NCBI RefSeq assembly: GCF_012844305.1
Contig: NZ_JABANE010000004.1
Location: forward strand, 92,116-156,115
Source of the DNA: Flammeovirga aprica JL-4
GTDB lineage: Bacteria; Bacteroidota; Bacteroidia; Cytophagales; Flammeovirgaceae
Direction: 5' to 3'
DNA length: 64,000 nucleotides
The notes beneath the pieces were generated by a model, which did not search any database, had not been told where the DNA came from, and was given only the letters and a program-made list of their open reading frames with translations. The position numbers and the translations under genes are program-made. Positions 38,001 to 46,800 of the stretch are shown one piece after another (the stretch's first letter is position 1; the number at the start of each line of letters is the position of its first letter).

Positions 38001-38395
38001 GAACAAACTATGAATTTAGAGATTATGATTCATCAAAAAATTTTGAAGGAAACCTTTATTATCGTCTCTTACAATTCGACTTAGATGGGAAGTCTGCTGT
38101 TTATGGGCCAATACAAGTCAACAACTTTTCGGGTACTGATGAGTTCTCAATCAAAATTTTGAATAACCCTATTTCCAGTAATTCAGTATTATGTATTCAC
38201 AACTTAAAGAGTGATAAGTTACAAATTTCAATTTTCAATACTAAAGGAAAACTTATTTCTCTCAAATCTCTTAAAAGCAATGAAAGGGATATAAAAGTAT
38301 CAATGGCATATTTAAACAGGTTTCCCAAAGGCATCTATATTCTAAAAGTGAAGAGTGGCAACTCAGTAGCTTCTAAAAGAATATTAATTCAATAA
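35072..38395 (+). CDS. Multidomain secreted polysaccharide lyase-like protein (jelly-roll lyase, Ig-like, two DNRLRE/CBM96-type, T9SS tail)
   Basis: 1107 residues with signal peptide ending ISTFSQ. Order: jelly-roll polysaccharide-lyase domain of the heparin-lyase-I/PL20-like type (~35-275; DYAYRAELSNSN, YSTIITQWKQYGGG and WNDLKYYVKHSQGNNG); two Ig-like domains (~285-475; KVEFFVDNTSIGIDTTRPYS); a DNRLRE/CBM96-type domain (~485-655; TDDATINENQPDLNGNW, SSITWNSKP); a third Ig-like domain (~675-770); a second DNRLRE-type domain (~775-920; VDDATIREDTLCLNGNWDN, ESVTWETNP); then a T9SS tail (~1025-1107). Likely an extracellular lyase anchored to its glycan by the accessory domains. Substrate is open: glucuronan, alginate or GAG all have relatives. 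Monocistronic, with its own terminator. Confidence 0.78.
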   Translation: MSHTNFLEKKNNYLKLFLLNFMLYTISISTFSQNLNLNVGAETGTVDSGLPIPLTESYSKNNNSEVENSDGRFIANELHSITALYAPSWAREGNYVLKFHADGSNYPNHDYAYRAELSNSNPNIGFSPNEERYYSLSFFPPKTMWDEETKYSTIITQWKQYGGGQPNMQVKLSNMGDYKLTVKSNRHWESEQSEGDLIGYAKPDEWNDLKYYVKHSQGNNGVFKIWLNGELVFTYNGPNLYKNENGYTKFGMYTEIRDERIIYFDAVNITDKISVPVDVWAKDQAHLPKITLTSPLNSENFPTKALVCLNATAADPAGNKIGSEGKIKFVEFFANDISIGIDKDAPYNLHWTPEDGAYDIKAITVDEDNHYTTSSIHSIQVGSKVPEVEITSPSHLTNYDTPHTITITADANDEDDYISKVEFFVDNTSIGIDTTRPYSIDWTSTKTGAFIISAQSTNMENKKSERDTLGITIGASFNTTTLTATDDATINENQPDLNGNWTNVEIRGKENVTVIGLFKFNIKDIINKPEIRSAKLKLYTNSLEDNVNLSLFEAYGDSWKESSITWNSKPSKGAKVAETTINSVGKYFEFDITKYIKGKHSNADKLVSVWIEDSEFSESRVKFDSRTKTNPPRLEIITSDIGGADIIEKIEPSEDRDDVFSQRVSFISPSHLSSLFLGDSVTLSAGASDPYGNLQKVSFHHGSTLIGDVSTSPYSLKYLPKDSGNDTLIVNGIYKDEILSDTLILSFFHSEDNNTIDFTAVDDATIREDTLCLNGNWDNNAILGKKNQNCVMLLKFDISLLMSAPQIKDAKLCLFTSALNSEIDLSTYSVKSNDWFEESVTWETNPKKTNLINTQTINDLNQYNTIDITSFINKKIQSQDSIVSFWLEDSKVSQNEVKIQSRLLQNPPLLSILIDHDDPLPVELIDFSVEKHLTFNTLKWITASELNSDYFQIQVSENNKNWTILGNVKGQGTSHIRTNYEFRDYDSSKNFEGNLYYRLLQFDLDGKSAVYGPIQVNNFSGTDEFSIKILNNPISSNSVLCIHNLKSDKLQISIFNTKGKLISLKSLKSNERDIKVSMAYLNRFPKGIYILKVKSGNSVASKRILIQ

Positions 38396-38500
38396 CATGC
38401 AATAAAGTAATTCTAATATTCTTAGATGACGAAAAACAAGAGTTTAAATAACTTACAAAAGTTCTGTATGTCGAAAGTTATCGTTATGTAACCCTTAAGG

Positions 38501-38537
38501 AAGTGCTGAGTTTAATTAAAAATTACTCAGCACTTTT
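38501..38537 (+). terminator. Terminator of the multidomain lyase-like gene
   Basis: Stem AAGTGCTGAGT / ACTCAGCACTT with T-rich 3' side (TTTTATA), 106 bases after the stop. Confidence 0.75.
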
Positions 38538-38617
38538 ATACAATTAAATTCTAATTCTAACGGGGTAAGAAAGCCTCAACTTTGGTTATAGCTTGTTATT
38601 CTTCCAAGTACAAAAAA

Positions 38618-38644
38618 CGCCTCACTATGTAATATAATGAGGCG
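38618..38644 (-). terminator. Terminator of the S1 sulfatase at 38668
   Basis: Stem CGCCTCA / TGAGGCG, with a T6 run on the minus strand, 24 bases after the sulfatase stop. Loop and stem almost identical to the terminator at 4895-4926. Confidence 0.8.
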
Positions 38645-38667
38645 AAAAGAGGAAAGAAGTTTTAGGC

Positions 38668-40191
38668 TTATAAATAATTATATTCTTCGTCCAAACCTAA
38701 TGCTTCAATCGCTTTATAACCTGGTTTAGGTTTTTTATCAGCATCCATATAATACTCATACTCATCAAACGCTACCTGACCACCGATTACCCTAGGGTCT
38801 TTTGTTTCAGTTAGGTAGTCAGTCAGTTTTGTTCTCATGCTATCCAATGCTTGTGCATAAGCAGGATCGTTGGCAAGGTTGACCATTTGATTAGGGTCTT
38901 TTCTTAAATCAAATAATTCCTCTGAAGGGCGTTTTCCGAACGCTAAATCAAACATTGGTTTTACCTCAGGATCATTTTGATGCTCCAACATATAAAGTTT
39001 TGTACCACACTCATACTGTAACATGTGTGCGTCTACATCGCCAAAAAGTGGTGGATCACCTGCAGGCCATCTTGAAGGCTCAAAGTTTTTGATGTAAAGG
39101 AAATCTTTGGTTTGAATGGCTCTACCTGGGTAGCCTAAACCACCTTTACGAACAAAAGCATGTCTCTCTCTAGCCGTTACCACAAAATCTCTATCTTCAA
39201 TCATTCCTGATTGCTCTGATTGTAAGATATTCACCAAACTTTTAGCGGTCATTTCCTCAGGAATTGGCAGTCCCGCAAGCTCTAAGAAAGTTGGAGCAAA
39301 ATCATTGAGTGTAACAAAATCTTCAATTTCTCTTCCACCCTTAAAATGCTCTGGCCAATGTATAATCAAAGGCACTTTTGTTCCAAATTCATAAAGGTTC
39401 GCTAAGCCTCTTGGCATCTGCCAGCCGTTATCACTACAAACAATCACGATTGTATTTTCCGCTTGTCCCATTTCACCAATTAATGACATATAAGAAGCCA
39501 CTTCCTCATCAAAACCTTGAATTTCATCATAATAAGCAGCAATATCTTTCCTTACCTCTTCTGTGTCTGGCAAGTAAGGAGGCACTTCAATATCTTCTAG
39601 TTTCACACCCGATTTCTTCCATCCGTTTCTTTTAAATGGACGGTGTGGATTACGACTACTTACCCAGTACATCCATGGTTGTCCTTTTTCTCTTTCGTTG
39701 TAAAATTCCTCAAAAGAAGAATAGCGTTCTCCACCAGGGTTAATTTCCCAACCTGATTTCTCTGCTTTTCCAGGACCCCAGCCCTTTCCTTCAATACCTA
39801 CTAAATAACCTGCCTCATCCAGCATTTCCGAATAAACCGGTAAATCTCTTGGGAAATCACCCCAAAGATTTGCCGCCGCACCAAGTCTCCAGATTTCCTG
39901 CCCCGTAAGCATTGCTGCTCTTGCAGGCGAACATGATGGTGATGCACAAAAGGCATTTTCAAACTTCACTCCTTCCTTTGCAATTTTATTGATGGCAGGC
40001 GTGTTGAGTTGTTTATTGCCATAACAACCTAAGTCTTTTACATACTGATTGTCTGACATTAGGATTAAAAAATTAGGGCGCTTTGTGATCGTTTTCTTTT
40101 CTTGTTGTTTAGTTTCAGCACAACCTATGAATAAGAATAAAGCAAAAGCAATTGATAAAAACTTACAAAAGTTTACATATGAATTTCTCAT
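38668..40191 (-). CDS. S1 family sulfatase, heparan N-sulfatase (sulfamidase)-like lipoprotein
   Basis: 507 residues. Lipoprotein signal with lipobox FIGC (Cys24) and no acidic stretch after it, so probably facing the periplasm. Formylglycine motif CSPAR at 87-91 (Cys87 to be converted by a sulfatase-maturing enzyme not in this window), N-terminal metal site LMSDNQYVKDLGCYG, second metal block IVVCSDNGWQMPRG, and WVSSRNPHRPF near the middle as in sulfamidase-like members. It would remove sulfate from GAG sugars. A sulfamidase-like type is suggested by these blocks, but the S1 subfamily needs a search. Transcribed away from the GH88 gene across a 1.0 kb region with a duplicated element. Confidence 0.88.
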   Translation of the reverse strand: MRNSYVNFCKFLSIAFALFLFIGCAETKQQEKKTITKRPNFLILMSDNQYVKDLGCYGNKQLNTPAINKIAKEGVKFENAFCASPSCSPARAAMLTGQEIWRLGAAANLWGDFPRDLPVYSEMLDEAGYLVGIEGKGWGPGKAEKSGWEINPGGERYSSFEEFYNEREKGQPWMYWVSSRNPHRPFKRNGWKKSGVKLEDIEVPPYLPDTEEVRKDIAAYYDEIQGFDEEVASYMSLIGEMGQAENTIVIVCSDNGWQMPRGLANLYEFGTKVPLIIHWPEHFKGGREIEDFVTLNDFAPTFLELAGLPIPEEMTAKSLVNILQSEQSGMIEDRDFVVTARERHAFVRKGGLGYPGRAIQTKDFLYIKNFEPSRWPAGDPPLFGDVDAHMLQYECGTKLYMLEHQNDPEVKPMFDLAFGKRPSEELFDLRKDPNQMVNLANDPAYAQALDSMRTKLTDYLTETKDPRVIGGQVAFDEYEYYMDADKKPKPGYKAIEALGLDEEYNYL

Positions 40192-40290
40192 AACACTACT
40201 TATTGTTTAATTTAAAAAATAGGGTTTTTCGTAAAGAATTTGGATAGTGATTTTTTAGATATAAGCATACAGACGCAACTCGTATATAGC

Positions 40291-40386
40291 GATGCTTTCT
40301 ATGAATGAATCTTTTAATTTGAAAGGCAAAAAAGCCAAATGCCGGCAGTCATAAATCCAAAATCAGACAGTTTATTTTTTATGAAC
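40291..40386 (+). repeat. Direct repeat copy A upstream of sulfatase
   Basis: Begins gatgctttctat and ends with the highly conserved ~40-base block that starts CAGTCATAAATCCAAAATCA and ends TTTATGAAC. Same orientation as copy B at 40886-40979, about 595 bases away. Confidence 0.8.
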
Positions 40387-40885
40387 TTGGCCCTAGATAA
40401 TAAGTAGTTTTTTGATCCCCGAAAAAATGAAATTGGGATATTCTTACATCACAAAAGTAGATGAAAATTATCATTAAACAAAAATTGACTTACCAAAATC
40501 TCACTTCAAATTCTCATTTTTATTTCGTTCTACCAAGAATAACCCTCTTCTAACAAGAAACTCTAACATCTGATTATCAATGCTTTAAAATATGTAACAT
40601 TTTAAACAATAGCACAATTGATAATCAGCATATATTATTTTTCATTTTTTTAAAGTTTAAAAATAAAATGGAAACGGACAATCAAAGATCACATTACATA
40701 CAACTCCTTTCAACATACATTTTACATCTTTCCTTTGTCCTTGGTAACCTCCCTTAGACCATTGGTAATTGCAGTCTGTATAAAAAAATTGTTGGTAAAA
40801 ATACATCCTGCTAGATTGAATCAAGGTTTATTCATAATCAGTTTTTGATTATCGATTTTTAAGCATTTCAGATAAAAAATAATGA

Positions 40886-40979
40886 GATGTTTTCTATACT
40901 GATTCTTTTCATTTGAATCGTTTAAAATTCAAAAATCGACAGTCATAAATCCAAAATCAGACAGTTTTATTTTATGAAC
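40886..40979 (+). repeat. Direct repeat copy B upstream of GH88
   Basis: Begins gatgttttctat and ends with the same block (CAGTCATAAATCCAAAATCA ... TTTTATGAAC) as copy A. Only a few changes in the last 40 bases, more divergence in the first half. Confidence 0.8.
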
Positions 40980-40989
40980 AGGCCACTTT

Positions 40990-41148
40990 AGTACTTGGAA
41001 AGAAGAAAAGGGACAATTTTAGGTTGCTATTTTTTTATTCTAATCAAGGCAGATTTGCAGAGCATAGCCGTAGCTACGAGATAAAAATCTAACGAAGAGT
41101 AGGATAAAAAAATAAGATAAAATGTCCGTTTTCTTTTATCCAAGTACT
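40990..41148. mobile_element. Small palindromic element, family 1 copy a (MITE-like)
   Basis: 159 bases with inverted ends AGTACTTGGAAAGAAGAAAA and its imperfect complement. The inner core reads TCTAATCAAGGCAGA ... GAGCATAGC.GTAGCTACG ... TCTAACGAAGAGTAGG, which recurs at 50160-50320 and, inverted, at 43686-43848. No coding capacity. Confidence 0.75.
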
Positions 41149-41222
41149 CAGATAAAACAAAATCAATAAAGCAAGTGACTGCTTTAGCTTATTGATGATT
41201 AGAACTTCAAATTTTTTAGACA

Positions 41223-42455
41223 ATGAGATTTATTGTACTTGTATACGCTATAAGTATATTCGTTTTTGCTGGATGCCAAGCCAAAGCAGAGCAAGAGAAA
41301 AGGCCAAAATGGTTGGTCAATGCGATGAGTGTTGCAGCTTTGCACTTGGATAATATGAAAACGGAAGTACTTCAGACGGGTAAAATGCCCCGTTCAAAAG
41401 AGAGAGGATTGGTGCCTATTGAAGACTGGACAAGTGGTTTTTATGCAGGATCACTTTGGTATATGTATGAGTATACCGGTGAGGAGAAATGGGCAGAATT
41501 GGCTACACAAGTAACTGACCTTCTTGAGGATCAGAAAAATAACAGACACGATCATGATGTGGGATTCCGTATTTTCTGTAGTTTCGGAAATGGGTATAGA
41601 TTGAAAAAAGATCCTCATTATAAAGAGGTAATTATCACTGCCTCAGAGTCATTAGGCTCTCGCTTCAATTCAACTTTGGGTTTAATCCGTTCATGGGACG
41701 ATGCCTTGATTCAAACAATGGATAAAGGTTTTGATTGCCCTGTGATTATAGATAATATGATGAACTTGGAGATGCTTTATGCGGCTTCTCGATTATCAAA
41801 GAATAACAAGTTTCACAATATCTCCGTCTCACACGCCGATAAAACATTAGTTAATCATTACCGTGAAGATTACAGCTGTCCACATGTTGTAGACTATGAT
41901 AAGAAAACGGGAAAAAGAATTAAGATGACGTTTAATAACGGATATAATGAAACGTCAGCTTGGAGTAGAGGACAAGGTTGGGGACTTTATGGTTATACAA
42001 TGTCTTATAGAGCCACCAAAGACACCGCTTACTTAAAGCATGCTGAAAAAATAGCTTCATTCATTATCAACAACCCCAACCTTCCTAAAGACCGCATTCC
42101 GTATTGGGATTACAGAGCTCCTGAAACTCCTACGGCTAGAGATGCTTCTGCGGCAGCACTTAATGCTTCTGCTTTATTGGAATTGAGCCTTTATTCTGAA
42201 AATGGTGAGGAATATTTCAAAATTGCTGAAGAAATTTTAAGGAATCTTTCCACTCCTGAATATTTAGCGAAAGCAGGTGAAAATGGACATTTTATCCTCA
42301 AGCATGCTACAGGTAATTTCCGTAGAAATTCTGAAGTCGACAACACTTTAAGTTATGCTGATTACTATTATCTGGAAGCGATTCTTAGATACCTTTCGAT
42401 TACTGAAAATAAGCCATTTCCTGTCCTTTATGAGTTGAATAATCAATCTTCATAA
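41223..42455 (+). CDS. Unsaturated glucuronyl hydrolase, GH88, lipoprotein
   Basis: 410 residues with a lipobox VFAGC (Cys18). Family blocks: EDWTSGFYAGSLWYMYEYT, HDVGFRIFCSFGNGY with Asp112, VIIDNMMNLEMLY with Asp177, and SAWSRGQGWGLYGY. By analogy with Bacillus UGL, Asp112 and Asp177 are the catalytic pair that hydrates and opens unsaturated uronic acids. It would split the disaccharides made by the PL8 lyases into a keto-acid and an amino sugar. Located between a sulfatase and nagB, as expected in a GAG-degradation region. Confidence 0.93.
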   Translation: MRFIVLVYAISIFVFAGCQAKAEQEKRPKWLVNAMSVAALHLDNMKTEVLQTGKMPRSKERGLVPIEDWTSGFYAGSLWYMYEYTGEEKWAELATQVTDLLEDQKNNRHDHDVGFRIFCSFGNGYRLKKDPHYKEVIITASESLGSRFNSTLGLIRSWDDALIQTMDKGFDCPVIIDNMMNLEMLYAASRLSKNNKFHNISVSHADKTLVNHYREDYSCPHVVDYDKKTGKRIKMTFNNGYNETSAWSRGQGWGLYGYTMSYRATKDTAYLKHAEKIASFIINNPNLPKDRIPYWDYRAPETPTARDASAAALNASALLELSLYSENGEEYFKIAEEILRNLSTPEYLAKAGENGHFILKHATGNFRRNSEVDNTLSYADYYYLEAILRYLSITENKPFPVLYELNNQSS

Positions 42456-42469
42456 GTACTTCTCTTATA

Positions 42470-42622
42470 ATTAAGTACTAGGAAAGAAGAAAGAGGTAAG
42501 AAAAATGGTTCGTGTTATGGTTCAAAAATCATCATAAAACCACTTTACGAACCACATCTCTTCCCTCTTCATTCTTACCTCATCCCTGACAAAAGTCACA
42601 AAACTTTTGTCACAGTACTTAT
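42470..42622. repeat. Palindromic repeat between GH88 and nagB
   Basis: Flanked by ATTAAGTACTAGGAAAGAAG and CAGTACTTAT. Internal stem ATGGTTCGT / ACGAACCAC, and a second hairpin TGACAAAAGT / ACTTTTGTCA near 42587-42612. Its purine-rich tract and GGTTCGT/ACGAACC arms recur at 43430-43500, 56889-57012 and 63868 onward. Also lies where a terminator would be expected. Confidence 0.65.
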
Positions 42623-42649
42623 AACCGACGCTCTTCAAATACTTTAATT

Positions 42650-43426
42650 ATGAACTTAATCGCGGATAAAATTTCCGAAAAACTAGATGTACGAGTTTTC
42701 GTAGACAAAGAAACTGCCTCAAAAGAAGCAGCCAGCGCTATTGCTCAACTCATCAAAACAAAAAACAGTAAAGGTGAAAAAACCGTTTTGGGCCTTGCCA
42801 CTGGCTCTACACCTCTTCAACTTTATGCTGAATTAATAAGACTGCACAAAGAGGAAGGTTTGAGCTTTAAAAATGTCATTACTTTCAATTTGGATGAGTA
42901 CTACCCTATGTCCCCTCAATCGGAACATAGTTATGTACACTTTATGAAGGAAAACCTTTTCAATCATATTGATATAGAAATGGAAAATGTCAATATCCCT
43001 GATGGTACTATTTCAAAGGAAGAGGTAAATGATTATTGTGCTTCTTATGAAAAGAAAATCAGCGAAGCGGGTGGTATTGATTTACAACTTCTAGGGATCG
43101 GCCGTACAGGGCATATCGGTTTTAATGAGCCTGATTCTGATTGGAATACCCTCACTAGAATAGTCACTTTAGATCCTTTGACTCGAAAAGATGCGGCCAA
43201 GGGATTTGGTGGCATTGATAATGTGCCAACTGAAGCGATAACGATGGGCGTGGGATCGATCCTCAAATCAAAGAAAATAATCATGATGGCGTGGGGTGAA
43301 GGTAAAGCCTCTATCGTCAATGAAATGATTAATGGCATTGTGACGGATCAAGTGCCTGCTACTTATTTGCAATTGCACCAAAATGTAGCAGTGTATTTGG
43401 ATCGAGAAGCTTCTACGGCATTGTAG
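42650..43426 (+). CDS. nagB: Glucosamine/galactosamine-6-phosphate deaminase (NagB family)
   Basis: 258 residues, cytoplasmic. Blocks: LGLATGSTPLQLYAEL (sugar-phosphate binding), NLDEYYPMSPQSEHSYVHFM (catalytic Asp), LLGIGRTGHIGFNEPDSDW (catalytic His/Glu loop) and MGVGSILKSKKIIMMAWGEGKA. Converts amino-sugar 6-phosphate to ketose 6-phosphate and ammonia. Because it sits among chondroitin-type enzymes it may act on galactosamine-6-phosphate (AgaI-like), but sequence by eye does not separate the two. Together with the ROK kinase at 57405 it gives a path for the released amino sugar; no deacetylase is present in the window. Confidence 0.93.
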   Translation: MNLIADKISEKLDVRVFVDKETASKEAASAIAQLIKTKNSKGEKTVLGLATGSTPLQLYAELIRLHKEEGLSFKNVITFNLDEYYPMSPQSEHSYVHFMKENLFNHIDIEMENVNIPDGTISKEEVNDYCASYEKKISEAGGIDLQLLGIGRTGHIGFNEPDSDWNTLTRIVTLDPLTRKDAAKGFGGIDNVPTEAITMGVGSILKSKKIIMMAWGEGKASIVNEMINGIVTDQVPATYLQLHQNVAVYLDREASTAL

Positions 43427-43862
43427 AATATAGAAAATGGTCCGGTTGTGGTTCGTTGGAGGTTTTAATGCAATGTCCATCGAACCACATTTTGAGCCCA
43501 ATTATTCTATTTAGCACTTAACACAAAACATGGGATAGCTTCCCAAAAACCCATCATTTCAACTATGGGTCTACGTACAAAAAGAAGCAATAAACAACAC
43601 ACACCCAACTCAACATTCCATTCCTATTAACTACCAACCACAAGATGAAATGAATGATTAGGGTTGGAGTGTTTTTTTAATTACATAAGCAATTGTACAA
43701 TTAAAATCGGAAGTTTTGGATTTTCTCTTTTAGCCTACTCGGCGTTAGAATATCATCACTTAGCTAAGGCTACGCTCTTCTATTCTGCCTTGATGAGACT
43801 AAAAAATAATAATCCAACTCCTCCCAATTTCAAATGTGCAACTGCATAATTCAACTACTTTA
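43427..43862. other. Intergenic region with REP-like hairpin and mobile-type element
   Basis: 436 bases. It has a GGTTCGT-type repeat fragment at ~43430-43500, a REP-like hairpin ACCCATcatttcaactATGGGT at 43549-43570, and the element at 43686-43848, whose right end lies 14 bases before the PL8 start codon. No gene. Confidence 0.6.
43686..43848. mobile_element. Small palindromic element, family 1 copy b (inverted)
   Basis: 163 bases with inverted ends AAGCAATTGTACAATTAAAA and, complementary, GCAGTTGCACATTTGAAATT. Reversed, its centre reads AGTCTCATCAAGGCAGAATA ... TTCTAACGCCGAGTAGGCT, matching the element at 50160-50320 over nearly its full length. It ends just before the lyase ATG, so it may affect that gene's 5' leader. 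Confidence 0.75.
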
Positions 43863-46800
43863 ATGAGAAAAATTTTATTTACACTTTTATTCTGCCTTTC
43901 GAGCATCACATTTTCATTGGCGGAAGATGTTGTATTTGAATCTTTTGAAGAGAAAAGTCCGCCGGGTTTTTGGAAAACAAATAGCCTAGGACAAATTTCT
44001 GTTTCCAAAGGTCATTACAAACATGGTGAGCAATCCTTGAAATGGGATTTTGAAAACAACACTAACAAATTGATCGTCAATGATCCTCAATTGACAGAAG
44101 CTGGTATCCAAAGTAACGGAGGAATTCGCTTTTGGGTATATAACGAAACAGCTCTCGAAGATACTATTGAGTTTCACTTTAAAAACAGTAAAGACGAAGT
44201 CCTTTTCACCTTCCAGTACAGTATTAATTTTAAAGGATGGAGAGGGAATTGGATCCGATTCCGAGATGATTTAGGGTATAAAACTTCTAGAGGAAATATA
44301 GCTTCTATGGAAATCTTGGCTCCCAATCAAGAAGGTACTCTTTATTTTGATATGATGGATTTCGCCTTGGATGTTCCATGGAATAGAATGTCTGACTTTC
44401 AAATTCAGCTTCCAAAAAATGATGGAGTTTGGGATACTTACAGCTGGTATGAACGAGAACCGTCACCGCCCACTGCCTCTGACATTACTGAAGAAGAAAA
44501 GAAAAGTTTTGAAACCATTTTAGAAAGGTACAACTATTGGTTATTCGGAAGTGAGAAATACAGTAATAACAAAGCACATCAACAAAGAGAAGGAGCATTT
44601 CAAAGTTTTATCAAAAAAGGAATTGAGAACTTTGAGGATTATAATATTGTCCGTCATGAAGATGGACGTATTACGGGAGTTCCTCTTTTCTCAAGCCGTT
44701 CTCCTTACAAACCGAAATTCAATGAAGATGTAGCACAAAGGGTATTTACGCCTTTAGCATTGGATTACAAAATCAATGGAAATGAACAAAGTCTTGAGAA
44801 AGCTTTCTTGCTGTTTGATTATATGTACGACCAAGGTTGGGCTGTGGGAAGTGGTATTGAAACATTGGACCATGAAACCAACAGGTCGTCTGGATATATA
44901 CACGCTTTTATGCTATTGAAAGAGGAATTGAAAGCGACGGGGCGTCTGACTAGAGAGATGGCAACGATCCGATGGTACACCGTTTTCAATCAGGTATTTG
45001 ATCAGGAAAGATTTGAGAGTACGGCTGATGATATGCGTACCAATTTTATCTTCCGCCTTTTCTATGTTTTAGCCATGGAAGACTCTCCAGAGAAGGCCCA
45101 CTATATGCGTTATTTGGTGGAGTGGTACAACGACTGTTTAACTATTCAGCCAGGATGGGCCGGTATTATCAAAGAGGATTATACGGGGTATCATCATAGA
45201 GGAATTTACGCCAACGCTTATGCTCCCAATGGTTTTCATTTAGCTTCTCTCATTCACTATCTGTTACATAACACCGAGTTTGAATTGGCAGATTCTTCTG
45301 TAGAAAACTTAAAACAAGCTTTATTGACACAGAGAATTATGGCCAATAAGTTTTCTACTCCTCAAGGAATCAATGGTAGAATTTTCAACCCTCATATTAT
45401 CCCTAGCATACTTCCTGCTTATGCCATGATGGCCCTTACGGGAGATCAGGAAATGGAAGGTGTATTTAAAAGATTATGGCGACCTGAAAATGAATTGGTA
45501 GCAAGTACTTTTAATAGTACATCTACAGGAATCACCTTTTTCAATACCGTTGGAGCTATTGATATGATGTTGGATGCTTCTGAAGGAACTGCAGTGGAAG
45601 AAGAAGATCCTCAAGGTGTTTTTGTGAAGCCCTATGGTGGAAGTGTATTTTTCCGTAAGGACAATTGGATGGTGAGTGCCAAAGGGTTTAGCCAATATAT
45701 TTATGATTTTGAAGCGGGTGATGACAACGTTTATGGACGATATGGTGGTTATGGTGCTTTACAAATTCTGGCTTCTGGAGAGGATGAAATTGATGCAGAG
45801 AAAAGTGGTTTCCAACTTTCTGATGGATGGGATTGGAACAGGTTCCCAGGCACAACAGTCATTCGACAATCGATGGAGGATTTAAGGTTTAGTGGTATTT
45901 CTTCTGAGCATAGAAGTTTCTCAGACCGTACATTTTTAGGTGGAACAAGCCTTTCGGATGACTTCGGTAGTTTTGGTTTGGATCTAGCAGACCCTACCTA
46001 TGAAATTGGTTTTGAAGCGAAAAAATCAGTTTTCTTTTTTGAAGATTTCTTTGTTTGCTTGGGTTCAAATATCAAATCTCCATCTTCCAATAAGACAGAG
46101 ACGATTCTCTTTCAAAATTACCTTTCTTCTCCATCTGATCAGCCTATTTTTGATAACTCCACGGAGGCTACCACTTCCATGAATTATGAAAAATCAAAAA
46201 CCACTTCTCAAAATTACTGGTTAAGAGATGCCATGGGTAATGGTTATGTTTTCCCGAAGGGACAGAAAATAGAAATCAGAAGGCAGTATCAGACCTCAAG
46301 AAATCATCAAGATACAAAAGACACCTTTGGTAACTATGCGGTGGCATGGCTGGACCACGGTAACAATACTAAAAACGGTCAATATGAATATGCAGTTCTT
46401 GTTCAAAAATCAGTTGAGGAATTGCAAAATTTAAGTTTATCTTTGCCTTATGAAATACTCCAACAGAATGAATTTGCCCATATCGTCCGTCAAACGGAAG
46501 AGGACGTGTATGGATTCCATTTTTTCAAACCTGTAGAAACTGCTTTTGGTCATGTAAGATCCGTTTCCCATCCTTTATTGGTGATGAGCCAGCAAAAAGG
46601 AGCAGAACTTTTTTTATCTTTAACTCAACCTGATTTTGGGAGAATTAAACTAAACGGGACACGTGACGTCAGTCCTGAGACGGTATTTGATGAAGGCCGA
46701 TACTTTGATTTTGAGGTAGTTTTAAATGGTAAATGGAAACTATCTGAAGAACATGAAAGTGTCAGCAGTTTGTCTAACAGAAATGGAAATACTTACATTC

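Larger units (their letters stand above)
40192..41222. other. Long divergent intergenic region with duplicated 95-base element
   Basis: 1031 bases between the sulfatase (-) and GH88 (+). It holds two direct copies of a ~95-base sequence (40291-40386 and 40886-40979) and a palindromic mobile-type element at 40990-41148. No gene. Both promoters must lie here. Confidence 0.7.
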
